Source: Candidatus Heimdallarchaeota archaeon LC_3 (GTDB taxonomy: Archaea; Asgardarchaeota; Heimdallarchaeia; Hodarchaeales; LC-3). From it: a DNA stretch of 11,279 nucleotides. Below are positions 1 through 6,696 of this stretch, piece by piece. The stretch spans positions 1 through 11,279 of the forward strand of contig MDVS01000123.1 of NCBI GenBank assembly GCA_001940645.1, given 5' to 3'. The number at the start of each line of letters is the position of its first letter. Positions within the stretch are counted from its first letter, which is position 1. The position numbers and the translations under genes are program-made. The notes under the pieces are model-generated. The model did no database searches and had not been told where the DNA came from. It was given only the letters and a program-made list of their open reading frames with translations.

Positions 1-25
1 AACGAATATTTTCAACGCCTTTCAT
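1..25 (-). CDS. 5' end of a leftward gene running off the window
   Basis: Reading the minus strand, an ATG at 25 opens MKGVENIR and continues past the window edge. A GGAG Shine-Dalgarno match sits 8 nt before the ATG (minus strand, near 34-37). An ATTATTAA element near 50-58 could be its TATA box. Only eight codons are visible, so the product cannot be named. The support is the ribosome site plus the divergent arrangement with the gene starting at 201. A chance ATG is the alternative. Confidence 0.35.
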
Positions 26-200
26 AAAAAAAACTCCAAATTTGTTCCTTAATAATTTCTGGAGTAAATCGTAAATTACGTTTAGTTACGACTATACGAA
101 ATTTATCCTCTCTTTAGAAGGATCGATCGATCAAAAAGAGATACAGACTTTCATCAATGGATTTATTAATAAAACCAGAAATCTCGATCACAGAAAAATA
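26..200. promoter_or_regulatory. Divergent intergenic region with promoter elements
   Basis: This spacer separates the leftward start at 25 from the rightward gene at 201. It holds a short palindrome CGTAAATTACG (70-80), a run of GATCGATCGATC (121-132) and an AT-rich TTTATTAATA (163-172). The last is a candidate archaeal TATA box about 33 bp before the ATG at 201, which would give an almost leaderless transcript. No Shine-Dalgarno sequence precedes that ATG, which fits. The palindrome could be an operator shared by both genes, but that is inference from position only. Confidence 0.4.
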
Positions 201-1034
201 ATGACAAGTATACAATCCTCTAACAGGTTACAATCACAGTTAGTTTATATGATAGCTCTCGAAACTGATATTGAAGAGAACCTTGAAAAATTGATGCCTA
301 AAGTATCAGGCCATAATGAAGCAATAGCTTTACTCACGGGTTTTCATACCCTGAGTAATAAACATCGTCAAGCCTTAGAAACTCGATTACATACAATAGC
401 CGACAAAGAAACTCCAATGAAAAATCCTTCTACAGACTTTCATGCCAACCGATTGAGTGAGAAAGATAATTTTCCTGTATCGACTGCATTACAGATAATT
501 TATACTTTTTTCAATCAGGCAGTTATCGGCTACTCAGTCTTGCATCCACTTGCTACACGCTTCTTGGATAGTCCATATATCGCGGATGAAGGTACTTCAT
601 ACCATCTGACACGGCAGCATACACAAAATTATGTTCAGGCCATTCAGCAGATATCTCGCTTACTCCATGATGTTGTACTATGGGAGCTTGATCAAGAAGG
701 TCTTGAATGTCAATGCATGTGTCCATCATGTGGGATCGGAATATGTCTTTGCGCATTAGCAGGTCGATCGTTTTTGAGTCAGGTGTGGGTTGAAGAGAGC
801 CCTATTGCAGTTGATAAGGAGATTTTTGTTCATCCCCCAAAACTGGATAGTGCTGCAACGAAAGCTGGACTGGGTAAAGGAGATGTCATTTTAGCAGTTA
901 ACGGGGAAGAATTGGAATGGTTTGGAGACATCCAGGAAGTAGTGAAGAAAACCGAACCGGGAAAAGAAATTCGATTGATGGTACGTCGTAGTTCAGATGA
1001 GAAGGAGGAGGTTGTGTTGTACATCCATGAGTAA
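201..1034 (+). CDS. Ferritin-like helical domain + Cys cluster + PDZ protein
   Basis: The 277-aa protein has three visible parts. Residues about 10-165 are helical and look like four long amphipathic helices of a ferritin-like bundle, with E21, E25, H49, H55, H115 and H156 in helix positions. Metal ligation is not proven. Residues 170-184 form a dense cluster, C170-x-C-x-C-x2-C-x4-C-x-C, suited to binding zinc or an iron-sulfur cluster. Residues about 204-275 are an HtrA-style PDZ domain (AGLGKGDVILAVNGEEL), a domain that normally binds peptide C-termini. There is no signal peptide or membrane helix, so it is probably cytosolic. The ATG at 201 suits a leaderless start. By eye the base composition is somewhat richer in GC than the genes around 1200-2800, which could reflect transfer. 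The PDZ call is firm and the ferritin-like call is tentative. Confidence 0.75.
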   Translation: MTSIQSSNRLQSQLVYMIALETDIEENLEKLMPKVSGHNEAIALLTGFHTLSNKHRQALETRLHTIADKETPMKNPSTDFHANRLSEKDNFPVSTALQIIYTFFNQAVIGYSVLHPLATRFLDSPYIADEGTSYHLTRQHTQNYVQAIQQISRLLHDVVLWELDQEGLECQCMCPSCGIGICLCALAGRSFLSQVWVEESPIAVDKEIFVHPPKLDSAATKAGLGKGDVILAVNGEELEWFGDIQEVVKKTEPGKEIRLMVRRSSDEKEEVVLYIHE

Positions 1035-1037
1035 TAT

Positions 1038-1111
1038 ATCGAATTGTAGATGCTAATAATTTTTTCAATACAGTATCAAGTGCTTATTATCATCCTAATA
1101 CGCAATTCGAT
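1038..1111. repeat. 9-bp inverted repeat downstream of the PDZ gene
   Basis: ATCGAATTG at 1038-1046 is matched by its exact reverse complement CAATTCGAT at 1103-1111, with a 56-bp interval. It begins four bases after the stop codon. No T-tract follows, so it is a poor classical terminator. A 3'-end structure or a protein site is possible. Confidence 0.35.
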
Positions 1112-1208
1112 TGATAGATATTATCTTCTCTTTGGAGGTAGAATTTTTATAAATCTTGCAAAATGATTTTTCTCAATAAATCCTAATTTCAGGTATTTGA
1201 CTAATTAG

Positions 1209-1718
1209 ATGAAACTATGCAGATTGGTGAAATTAAGTAAAATAGAAAGAAGTCTTGAATTAATAATAATTATTCATAATGAAATTAAAATATTCGGTAT
1301 CGAAAAACACATGGCTGCATCCTATCCAGCAGTATATAAACAAGAAAATATCAAATTCTTAGGAATAGGAACAATAAATAACAAATATCCATTATCCACA
1401 AGTTGGAAGACAAGAAAACAAGTCGGAGAGACCAAACTCTTTGGGACTTATTACAAAAATGTTATTCTCAAGTTAATTAATTTAGCACCAGAGAAGACTG
1501 GAATATTAATATTTGTTCCTAGCTATCAGATATTAGAACAAATACAATTACCAGATGTTATAAACAAGACCGTTGCGGTCTATAAAGAGCCTTCTTCAAA
1601 AATTCATTATTACGAAGATCCAGAGAAAAAAAATGATCAAAAAAGGGACGAAAAAGATAAAACTGATTCTTGGGAGGAGACCTTAATTCAGAAAAATGTA
1701 ATTCATTATGTGAATTAA
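1209..1718 (+). pseudogene. XPD/Rad3-like helicase fragment (RecA domain 2)
   Basis: The 169-aa frame resembles the second RecA domain of XPD/DinG-family DNA helicases. Residues 45-130 carry the region before motif IV (ENIKFLGIGT, then RKQVGETK), the hallmark GILIFVPSYQILE (98-110; family form GGVLVFFPSY..LE) and VYKEP. It lacks the whole N-terminal motor with Walker A/B, and motifs V and VI. An intact family member is usually 500-700 aa, so this cannot be an active helicase. After residue 130 the frame turns into a lysine/aspartate-rich tail that overlaps the next ORF by 49 bp, which suggests a frameshift near 1650-1700. The ATG is preceded directly by a stop codon. I call it a truncated remnant; family assignment is by motif recognition only. 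Confidence 0.6.
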
Positions 1719-2242
1719 GAAACCTATATGAATTTAGATGGCGTGATTCTTTAAAAGAACTCAGCAAAGCAATCATAAGTAACAAAGAATTAAATTCAAA
1801 GGATATAATGGATAGAAGATCTGATCAATCCCTTTCAAGATTTATTCAATATAATTCTAATTTCTTTACGGAATCTAATGAAAATCCTGCAGTCTATACA
1901 GTTAATATACCCATTATTCAACGCGATTTCTTAAATAAGTATAAGGACGAGCGAAAATATTGCTCAATTTTTAGTGAAGAAAAATTATCAAAGGAGATAA
2001 ATAATTTACCTGAAAAGATTCATATATTCAGTTTTCAAAATTTTTTAAATTCGAGATCAGATAATAGACGAGAATTTTCCACTGATGATGAAATATCAGA
2101 AGAAATAGAAGATGAGGAGGATTTCATAGAAACAATTAAAATTCAAGAGGATCAACTTGAAATACTTGCAGATAAAATAAGCAGTAAACTAGAGAAGGTA
2201 TTCAGAGATCTTTTCAAAGATGCAAAATTAATAAAAAAGTAA
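1670..2242 (+). CDS. Hypothetical charged protein with C-terminal coiled coil
   Basis: I do not recognise this 190-aa frame. It opens at TTG 1670 just after an in-frame TGA and overlaps the helicase fragment by 49 bp in another frame. A GGAGGAG purine run lies just inside the start and has no usable start codon after it. Residues 1-130 are polar with scattered aromatics. Residues 138-155 are very acidic (DDEISEEIEDEEDF), and residues 155-188 look like an amphipathic coiled coil. There are no membrane segments. It may be the shifted continuation of the upstream helicase gene, although I find no helicase motifs V or VI in it, or an independent gene. The weak start favours a remnant. Confidence 0.4.
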   Translation: MGGDLNSEKCNSLCELRNLYEFRWRDSLKELSKAIISNKELNSKDIMDRRSDQSLSRFIQYNSNFFTESNENPAVYTVNIPIIQRDFLNKYKDERKYCSIFSEEKLSKEINNLPEKIHIFSFQNFLNSRSDNRREFSTDDEISEEIEDEEDFIETIKIQEDQLEILADKISSKLEKVFRDLFKDAKLIKK

Positions 2243-2288
2243 CTACAATTATAAAATATAAGGAAAAGATAAATTAGGAGTTATAAAA

Positions 2289-2480
2289 ATTCATAAACTA
2301 AATTTTCCTTATGATATTACACCAGGACAAGTAGAATACATTAAATTTATTAAAGATAATAAAGATGAGAAGAAAGTACTTCTCCTTGAAGCAGGGACTG
2401 GAGATTAGCCTAACAGTAAGAATAATCATTTCTTTTTCTGAGTTTCAAGGAGAAATATTTAATAAATCATTTAAATTAGG
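2289..2480 (+). pseudogene. XPD/Rad3-like helicase N-terminal fragment with broken Walker A
   Basis: Plus-strand codons from about 2289 read HKLNFPYDITPGQ..., then KKVLLLEAGTGD and a TAG stop at 2406-2408. This is the N-terminus of an XPD/DinG-type helicase: an FPY..TPGQ Q-motif-like element, then EAGTG, the start of Walker A (family form EAPTGTGKT). The expected GKT is missing. In another frame, from 2410, the sequence resumes as LTVRIII, as expected right after Walker A. Seven bases lie where twelve should be, so about 5 bp were lost inside the nucleotide-binding loop. GGAG at 2277-2280 sits 8 nt before an ATT at 2289, which may be a mutated ATG. The fragment lies downstream of a domain-2 fragment, the reverse of protein order. 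Confidence 0.6.
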
Positions 2481-2489
2481 AAATTACAC

Positions 2490-2783
2490 TTGGAAGAACA
2501 GTACGAATATAAGACAAAATACAAACAAAAGAATCTAAAAATTTTTTATCAGCATCGTTTGTATAGACTGGTGACGGCGCTATATGAAGGTGATTCAACA
2601 AAAGTGGATACGACAAACAAATATATACGATATATCAGAGATAACATACGATATACTGTACATGCTAGTACCCAAGATTATCAAGATAATTATGGGCCCA
2701 AGAATGATGGTCACAGTGTTAAAAAAATGTATAGAAGATCTAAGGCATCATTAATAATGGATAATTTGTTATTTAATAAATAA
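2490..2783 (+). CDS. Hypothetical short basic protein, doubtful
   Basis: This is a 97-aa frame from TTG 2490, rich in K, Y, R, D and N, with no signal peptide, membrane helix or recognisable motif. It follows directly on the broken helicase N-terminus but does not look like helicase sequence. No Shine-Dalgarno sequence or clear TATA box supports the TTG. It could be a real small gene, a remnant of another gene, or a chance opening in AT-rich DNA. Its mix of amino acids is more protein-like than the alternative frames, which are full of stops. Confidence 0.3.
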   Translation: MEEQYEYKTKYKQKNLKIFYQHRLYRLVTALYEGDSTKVDTTNKYIRYIRDNIRYTVHASTQDYQDNYGPKNDGHSVKKMYRRSKASLIMDNLLFNK

Positions 2784-2828
2784 TAAAAGTAAAAATCGAC
2801 TACTTTTCATATTATCAACAAACCGTTG

Positions 2829-2874
2829 AATATTTAACTCTTCTAAACAAATCATTAGAACAGAAAAATTCTGT
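2829..2874. promoter_or_regulatory. TATA-like box and 6-bp hairpin upstream of the DOMON-CuA gene
   Basis: AATATTTAA at 2829-2837 is a plausible archaeal TATA box, placing transcription start near 2858 and a leader of roughly 35-40 nt. Right at that point lies ACAGAA-AAA-TTCTGT (2860-2874), a perfect 6-bp inverted repeat with a 3-nt centre. It could be a leader hairpin or an operator over the start site. Both readings are inferred from position. Confidence 0.35.
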
Positions 2875-2894
2875 CTACATTACTATTGTAAACA

Positions 2895-4406
2895 ATGAAT
2901 AAGATAAATTTAGTGATTAACATGTTTAAAATGGTTAAAGGGAAGAATTTTTGCATTTCCATGGTTTTATTTTTAGTTGTTATTTCTTTAGAAGCTTTAT
3001 CTGTTTCTCCATCCATATCACAAGAATATAATGGTAAAGAGTTAACGGAAACTGATCCAATGATTTTTTATGTTAATAAGAATTTTCAAGAAAGTCAAAT
3101 TGATTCGAATCCAATGGATTTTGATGAAAGCGCTAAATTCGTAATAGAAAGTAAATCAGGTAACATTTTTACTATTTATTGGGAACATAATGGTAGCCAT
3201 TTACACAGCTACATAACAACACAATCCACCGGTCATATCGCTTTAGGTTGGAAGTTAGAGAAACCTGCAAATCTTGGTGTCGGGGTTATGGAAAATTCCA
3301 ATATAATCATTGGCCAACAATTTGCCAATGGAACTCAACAGGTTAGAGATCACTTTGGAATTATTGGTAATCATTTTGCGGATACAGTTTTAGGTGGAAC
3401 TGATGATTTGGTATTTTCAAGCATTATTAATAAGGACAGTGCTATCACTTTGGAATTCGTTTACCCGTTGATAACTACTGACACAGCTTCAACAGATACA
3501 GGTAATTTGGTGGATGTTAATCTGCCTCTTGATTTCAACAACTGGGCTTATTTCCTTATAAGTGCCTCAGATATAACTGATGAGAATTTTATAACTTATC
3601 ACGAAGAAAACCGTCACATTATTAGTAGACCAGTGTATTTACAGAAGAATGAAGAAGATTCTTATCCAAATTTCCTTAAAGATGCAGATTATATAATTCA
3701 AAAGTCTGGTACTATGCTTACTACAACAATAGCAAAACAAGAAATGTTTGATTTACAAGATTCACAAGTGGATGTCCAAATAGTCATTGAAGCACAATTA
3801 ACACCATGGACAAATAATGTCACTGTATATCAAAATAAGGGATTTGATCCAGAATTAGAATTTATTGATCCTAAAGATGCTTACGCAAGAATCCCTAATG
3901 TGATGATTAAAAATCAGCTCGCTAATTCTTCTATAAGTAGTCGTCTAAATTTTACTTACTTGAATGACATTGATTATGGAGGATTAATAACTCCCAACAT
4001 TTCAGTTTTTACTAATCAAGTTGTACGATTCGTATTTAAAGCACTTGACACGGAACATGGAATTGTATTAGGAGAGACAGGTGATCCAGAATTAGATGTA
4101 TTTTCAAATCCATTCGCAAGAACCTTTCCACAAGGTGAAATCATCGTAATGTATTGGCAAGCTCCAAGTGAGCCTAAAACATTTGAGTATCGATGCACAT
4201 TCTTTTGCGGTGCTGGTCATGTCGGGATGTTTGGCTCCTTATATGTATTAGAACCATCTGAAGGCATTTTCATAATAACAACTGGACGATTAATAATACA
4301 ATATTCTGAGGGAATTCAGATTACAACATTTAGCGGAATTAGTGCAGGATTTCTTATTCTAATTACAATAATTTTATTCTTTCCTAGAAGAAAGAGATTA
4401 CATTAA
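2895..4406 (+). CDS. Membrane-anchored DOMON-CuA (COX2-type cupredoxin) fusion protein
   Basis: The 503-aa protein has an N-terminal hydrophobic segment (about 20-38), read as a signal peptide or anchor. A DOMON-like beta-sandwich (about 85-240) follows, with HIALGWK, then VGVMENSNIIIG, RDHFG and a late TYHEENRH. M132 and H236 are candidate axial haem ligands by analogy with cytochrome-type DOMON domains. Residues about 365-453 are a cytochrome-oxidase-subunit-II/N2O-reductase-type cupredoxin with every CuA side-chain ligand: H388, C434, C438, H442 and M445 in C-x3-C-x3-H-x2-M. F436 sits where COX2 has a glutamate that binds through its backbone carbonyl. The C-terminus has a membrane helix (478-496) and a basic PRRKRLH end, so the domains should lie outside the cell. 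Electron transfer between haem and CuA is inferred. No oxidase subunit I is in the window. Starts at M10 or M13 are possible. Confidence 0.85.
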   Translation: MNKINLVINMFKMVKGKNFCISMVLFLVVISLEALSVSPSISQEYNGKELTETDPMIFYVNKNFQESQIDSNPMDFDESAKFVIESKSGNIFTIYWEHNGSHLHSYITTQSTGHIALGWKLEKPANLGVGVMENSNIIIGQQFANGTQQVRDHFGIIGNHFADTVLGGTDDLVFSSIINKDSAITLEFVYPLITTDTASTDTGNLVDVNLPLDFNNWAYFLISASDITDENFITYHEENRHIISRPVYLQKNEEDSYPNFLKDADYIIQKSGTMLTTTIAKQEMFDLQDSQVDVQIVIEAQLTPWTNNVTVYQNKGFDPELEFIDPKDAYARIPNVMIKNQLANSSISSRLNFTYLNDIDYGGLITPNISVFTNQVVRFVFKALDTEHGIVLGETGDPELDVFSNPFARTFPQGEIIVMYWQAPSEPKTFEYRCTFFCGAGHVGMFGSLYVLEPSEGIFIITTGRLIIQYSEGIQITTFSGISAGFLILITIILFFPRRKRLH

Positions 4407-4417
4407 AAAAAAATTTT

Positions 4418-4440
4418 GAAAAGCTTTTCTTTTAATTTTC
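4418..4440 (+). terminator. Likely transcription terminator after the DOMON-CuA gene
   Basis: A perfect 12-bp palindrome GAAAAGCTTTTC (4418-4429) lies 12 bases after the stop codon and is followed by a T-rich tract. The T-tract is the main archaeal termination signal; the hairpin may help. Confidence 0.5.
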
Positions 4441-4471
4441 TAAAAGCCGTTTATCCTTGGCATTGTATGAA

Positions 4472-4561
4472 ATGATGGAATATAATATGCATGAGAATAG
4501 TCTCGTTTGTGAAATTTGTGGTTTGAGACAATCAGTTCCAATCATTATAATAAGAATCTGA
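4472..4561 (+). other. 29-codon ORF with CxxC, possible zinc-protein relic
   Basis: ATG 4472 opens a short frame reading MMEYNMHENSLVCEICGLRQ before nine more codons and TGA. The CEIC knuckle resembles one half of a zinc ribbon, and the frame stays open upstream to at least 4451. There is no partner cysteine pair, no Shine-Dalgarno sequence and no promoter. It is probably the end or remnant of a decayed zinc-finger gene. The rest of 4441-4643 shows nothing beyond AT-rich spacer. Confidence 0.2.
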
Positions 4562-4643
4562 AAATTGTGATTAAGAAAACTAATTGATCAGAAATAATAG
4601 AATTATGTTGTTATTATAATAATTAATATGTTTAATAAGATTA

Positions 4644-4994
4644 CTATTCCTTATTTTTATCTAATTCCACTTCTATTAATAGCTCATCATGGTCATCCCA
4701 ACAATCACCACATACTACAACATTACACATCGGACAAATGGAGGGTTTGTTGCCTCTTGTCCCGCATAGATAACAAGCTACTGTAAATGGGTTCTCTTCT
4801 GCTTCTAATTCCCCAGATTCTTCTAGAGGTATTTCTTCTTCATTTAGGAGTTTGATAAATTTTTCTAGATTAATCATCCTATTTTTTTGCTTAAATTTGT
4901 GGATATTTCTGGATTCATGAATCAATTGTTCAGTAAAAATCCCGTGGTCGGATGTAATACCAAATTCTTTTTTACAATTGGGACAAATAATCAT
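4644..4994 (-). CDS. Small B-box/RING-like zinc-binding protein
   Basis: I start this at ATG 4994 (MIICPNCKKEF, 116 aa). A GTG five codons earlier (5009) is the alternative. The protein opens with one knuckle (C4, C7), continues with a charged helical linker rich in E and K, and ends with a compact zinc module: C74-x2-C77-x9-C87-x2-C90-x4-C95-x2-C98-x3-H102. Spacing and order recall B-box/ZZ/RING treble-clef folds, which typically bind proteins; enzymatic activity cannot be inferred. An acidic stretch (EEEIPLEESGELEAEE) sits before the zinc module. It lies 18 bp behind the leftward gene at 5013-5645, so the two are probably co-transcribed. An AGGTG Shine-Dalgarno match is 12 nt before the ATG, a long spacing. 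Partners unknown. Confidence 0.7.
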   Translation of the reverse strand: MIICPNCKKEFGITSDHGIFTEQLIHESRNIHKFKQKNRMINLEKFIKLLNEEEIPLEESGELEAEENPFTVACYLCGTRGNKPSICPMCNVVVCGDCWDDHDELLIEVELDKNKE

Positions 4995-5012
4995 TGGCAA
5001 ACAAAACACCTG

Positions 5013-5645
5013 TTAAAAACTCCTTTTAAAAATTATTTTATCCAATATACATAATTGATTAGTCTTAGTAGCTTGGATTAATAAGACACCTTTTTTTCTT
5101 AAGATAATCGGAATAGCTGATGCGTTTCTTCTATTAGTAATAGTAAATAAATATTTGATTTTTTGCTCAATATTTTGATAAGTCCTATTTATTATCGGAC
5201 TTTGAGTCTCTAAAGTGTCTAAATTAACTTGCTCATTAGAAACATCAAAAGATTTGTCTTCGGAAGATACATTCTCTGAAAAATCAAGACCTGCTCCCTG
5301 CATCTGACTAGTTTGAGATTGAATAAATAAAGTAAAACCACCAATGGAAGCGGGGTTAGATTCTTTTTTATCCATTTTAATCAAATAATCTGAGATAAGT
5401 CCTTGAAACGCACCAACTTCCGTGGGAAGAATCTCAAAAATATGCATTAGTGATCGAATAATCGTTATTCTAAGCTCTGGATATTCCTGCATAATAAGAA
5501 AGGGATCTAAAGAAAAATCTCCAGGAACAAAACGCTTCACAATAAAAGGAACATCTAAGGGTAAAGCAAATTGGTAATCATGAAAATTATAAATAATGGT
5601 CAAATCATCAGTATTAGTCCCTTTTCTCTTGTAATTATTGAACAA
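5013..5645 (-). CDS. Hypothetical protein, first gene of a leftward pair
   Basis: I do not recognise this 210-aa protein. There is no membrane helix, signal peptide or metal motif. Residues 14-50 and about 165-205 look like beta-strand-rich segments flanking a helical part (about 55-95) and a low-complexity S/E/N/Q-rich linker (about 95-155). The C-terminal half ends in a strand pattern (IPIILRKKGVLLIQAT). The start is TTG 5645, preceded at once by an in-frame TAG. It is backed by a strong TATA box (5667-5678) about 27 bp away, so the message would be leaderless. The B-box-like zinc gene follows after 18 bp, suggesting a shared role. The next downstream in-frame starts would remove conserved-looking strands. 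Confidence 0.6.
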   Translation of the reverse strand: MFNNYKRKGTNTDDLTIIYNFHDYQFALPLDVPFIVKRFVPGDFSLDPFLIMQEYPELRITIIRSLMHIFEILPTEVGAFQGLISDYLIKMDKKESNPASIGGFTLFIQSQTSQMQGAGLDFSENVSSEDKSFDVSNEQVNLDTLETQSPIINRTYQNIEQKIKYLFTITNRRNASAIPIILRKKGVLLIQATKTNQLCILDKIIFKRSF

Positions 5646-5780
5646 GTTCTATTTTTTAGATTCCTGTATATAAATATAGCAGTTCTTTTAATTATTGGAT
5701 TTTTTTATTATATTTTTTATTTACTTGATTTAATGATATTAAGAAAGAAAAATAATGTTGAAATTGAAAAAGAGTCTTAA
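5571..5780 (+). CDS. Possible small single-pass membrane protein (doubtful)
   Basis: This 69-aa frame overlaps the start of the leftward 5013-5645 gene by 75 bp. Residues 29-56 form a long hydrophobic stretch rich in F, I, L and Y, followed by a charged RKKNNVEIEKES tail. A shorter start inside the frame would avoid the overlap, but no good codon or ribosome site is visible. AT-rich DNA easily yields such hydrophobic frames, so I give it low weight. Confidence 0.2.
   Translation: MVIMKIINNGQIISISPFSLVIIEQVLFFRFLYINIAVLLIIGFFYYIFYLLDLMILRKKNNVEIEKES
5667..5678 (-). promoter_or_regulatory. TATA box for the leftward gene starting at 5645
   Basis: The minus strand reads TATATTTATATA here. Its centre is about 27 bp from the TTG at 5645, the distance at which archaeal transcription starts, so the start codon would be at or near the mRNA 5' end. 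This is the main support for the TTG start. Confidence 0.55.
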
Positions 5781-5805
5781 TTTCAAGAAATCAGGCCATT
5801 ATTAA

Positions 5806-5988
5806 TTAACATTTTTTCTTAAGAGAATAATAGAGAGGAAGACTAACTTGGGAAGCAGAAATAACCCAAAAAATTACGGATAAGACTAATAGCATCCTAG
5901 ATATTGCTGAAAACCAAATAATAATATCAATCAAATCTTGACTGTAGGTTATGAACAAAATAAGACCATTGAAGAGGATGTGGACCAT
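5806..5988 (-). CDS. Possible small two-helix membrane protein (doubtful)
   Basis: A 60-aa frame from ATG 5988 has two hydrophobic segments (about 3-16 and 20-52) and ends in KKKC, a typical cytosolic basic tail. An in-frame TGA lies 12 nt before the ATG and no Shine-Dalgarno sequence is evident. The opposite strand here also reads as polar protein-like fragments, and the antisense of such codons is hydrophobic in AT-rich DNA. It may therefore be a shadow. I keep it because the frame is intact and the topology is sensible. Confidence 0.3.
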   Translation of the reverse strand: MVHILFNGLILFITYSQDLIDIIIWFSAISRMLLVLSVIFWVISASQVSLPLYYSLKKKC

Positions 5989-6265
5989 GTACCACCATCA
6001 GAAGCGCCTTCTGATAACTATGGAAGTTGAATCAATATCAATCCAATATGTCGAATATAATAGTTCAATAATATCACGTCCTGATCCCTATTTTACTGGA
6101 ATTATTGCTACAAAACATCCAAATGAATCTTTATGGAAAACACATGTATTTCAAGGTTTTAGATATAATCAATGAGATGTAGCTGATAAATGGGGATCGC
6201 ATCAACCAGAAATTAATGTCTCTTGTAGAAAATTACAAGAAAAGTTAATGTTCCTAATCCAATAA
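5951..6265 (+). pseudogene. Decayed rightward reading frame, family unknown
   Basis: The frame from 5951 reads protein-like sequence (SRPDPYFTGIIATKHP, WKTHVFQGFRYNQ), hits TGA at 6173-6175, then stays open as DVADKWGSHQPEINVSCRK and onward to TAA at 6263-6265. Another frame just upstream (about 5920-6030) reads TIEEDVDHVPPSEAPSDNYG before stopping. The pattern, sensible peptides split by one stop and one probable frameshift, suggests a dead gene. No family is recognised. Its end overlaps the leftward decayed frame at 6213-6696, and both cannot be right for the overlap. Confidence 0.25.
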
Positions 6266-6696
6266 AAACAGGCATTAATCCTATTGAAATAAACGGAAAT
6301 TGTTTCTGGATCATATCGTTCTTCATTTATATAGTTATTAGCTTTCCCATGATCTATTAATAAATATGATCCATTAGTAAAATCGGATCCAAAAGGGCCA
6401 CCAGCTATTCTTATTGTTACTATATAAGAGAAGAAATTAAAAACATATTCCTTTTCCCCTCCTCTTGTATCGGTATGATAAGCATGTGTTATAACAGATG
6501 TTGTTACAACTGAATAGGTTATAACAGATTAAAAACTTGATTTTTCTCTAATTTCGCTAAAGAAAGAGAATATAAGCAGGTAAAAAGTCTTGACAACTCA
6601 AAATAGAATTCCAGGTAGGAAGATTAATACCAAATAATTGAATGGATCTAGACCATAGAGGTAGTTTTCATGTTCTCTTCGACCTCTTTGATAATT
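6213..6696 (-). pseudogene. Decayed surface/membrane protein gene, C-terminal part
   Basis: The minus strand reads protein-like sequence with no usable start. From 6696, NYQRGRREHENYLYGLDP leads into a hydrophobic segment (LVLIFLPGILF), a stop, another hydrophobic stretch (VVKTFYLLIFSFF), a stop at 6529-6531, then about 100 open codons including THAYHTDTRGGEKEYVF and IRIAGGPFGSDFTNGSY. Near 6290 the sensible frame shifts, and the new frame reads GLMPVFIGLGTLTFLVIFY with a KRH end and TAA at 6213: a classic C-terminal anchor. In total there are two in-frame stops, one frameshift and no start codon. I cannot name the family. Ectodomain plus anchor is inferred. Confidence 0.4.
6488..6529. repeat. 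12-bp direct repeat with 30-bp period
   Basis: GTTATAACAGAT occurs at 6488-6499 and again at 6518-6529. The 30-bp period equals ten codons, and on the minus strand both copies encode SVIT in the frame of the decayed surface protein. This looks like a short in-frame duplication in that coding sequence. Confidence 0.5.

Noticed and set aside
121..132. CGATCG motif as a genome-wide signal (also at 765, 8529, 10884)
   Set aside because: Four copies is a little above the rough expectation of under one for this composition, but their positions relative to genes show no pattern. A genome-wide count is needed before any claim.
553..1024. Two minus-strand frames within the PDZ gene
   Set aside because: They are shadows of the well-supported 277-aa protein and show no motifs.
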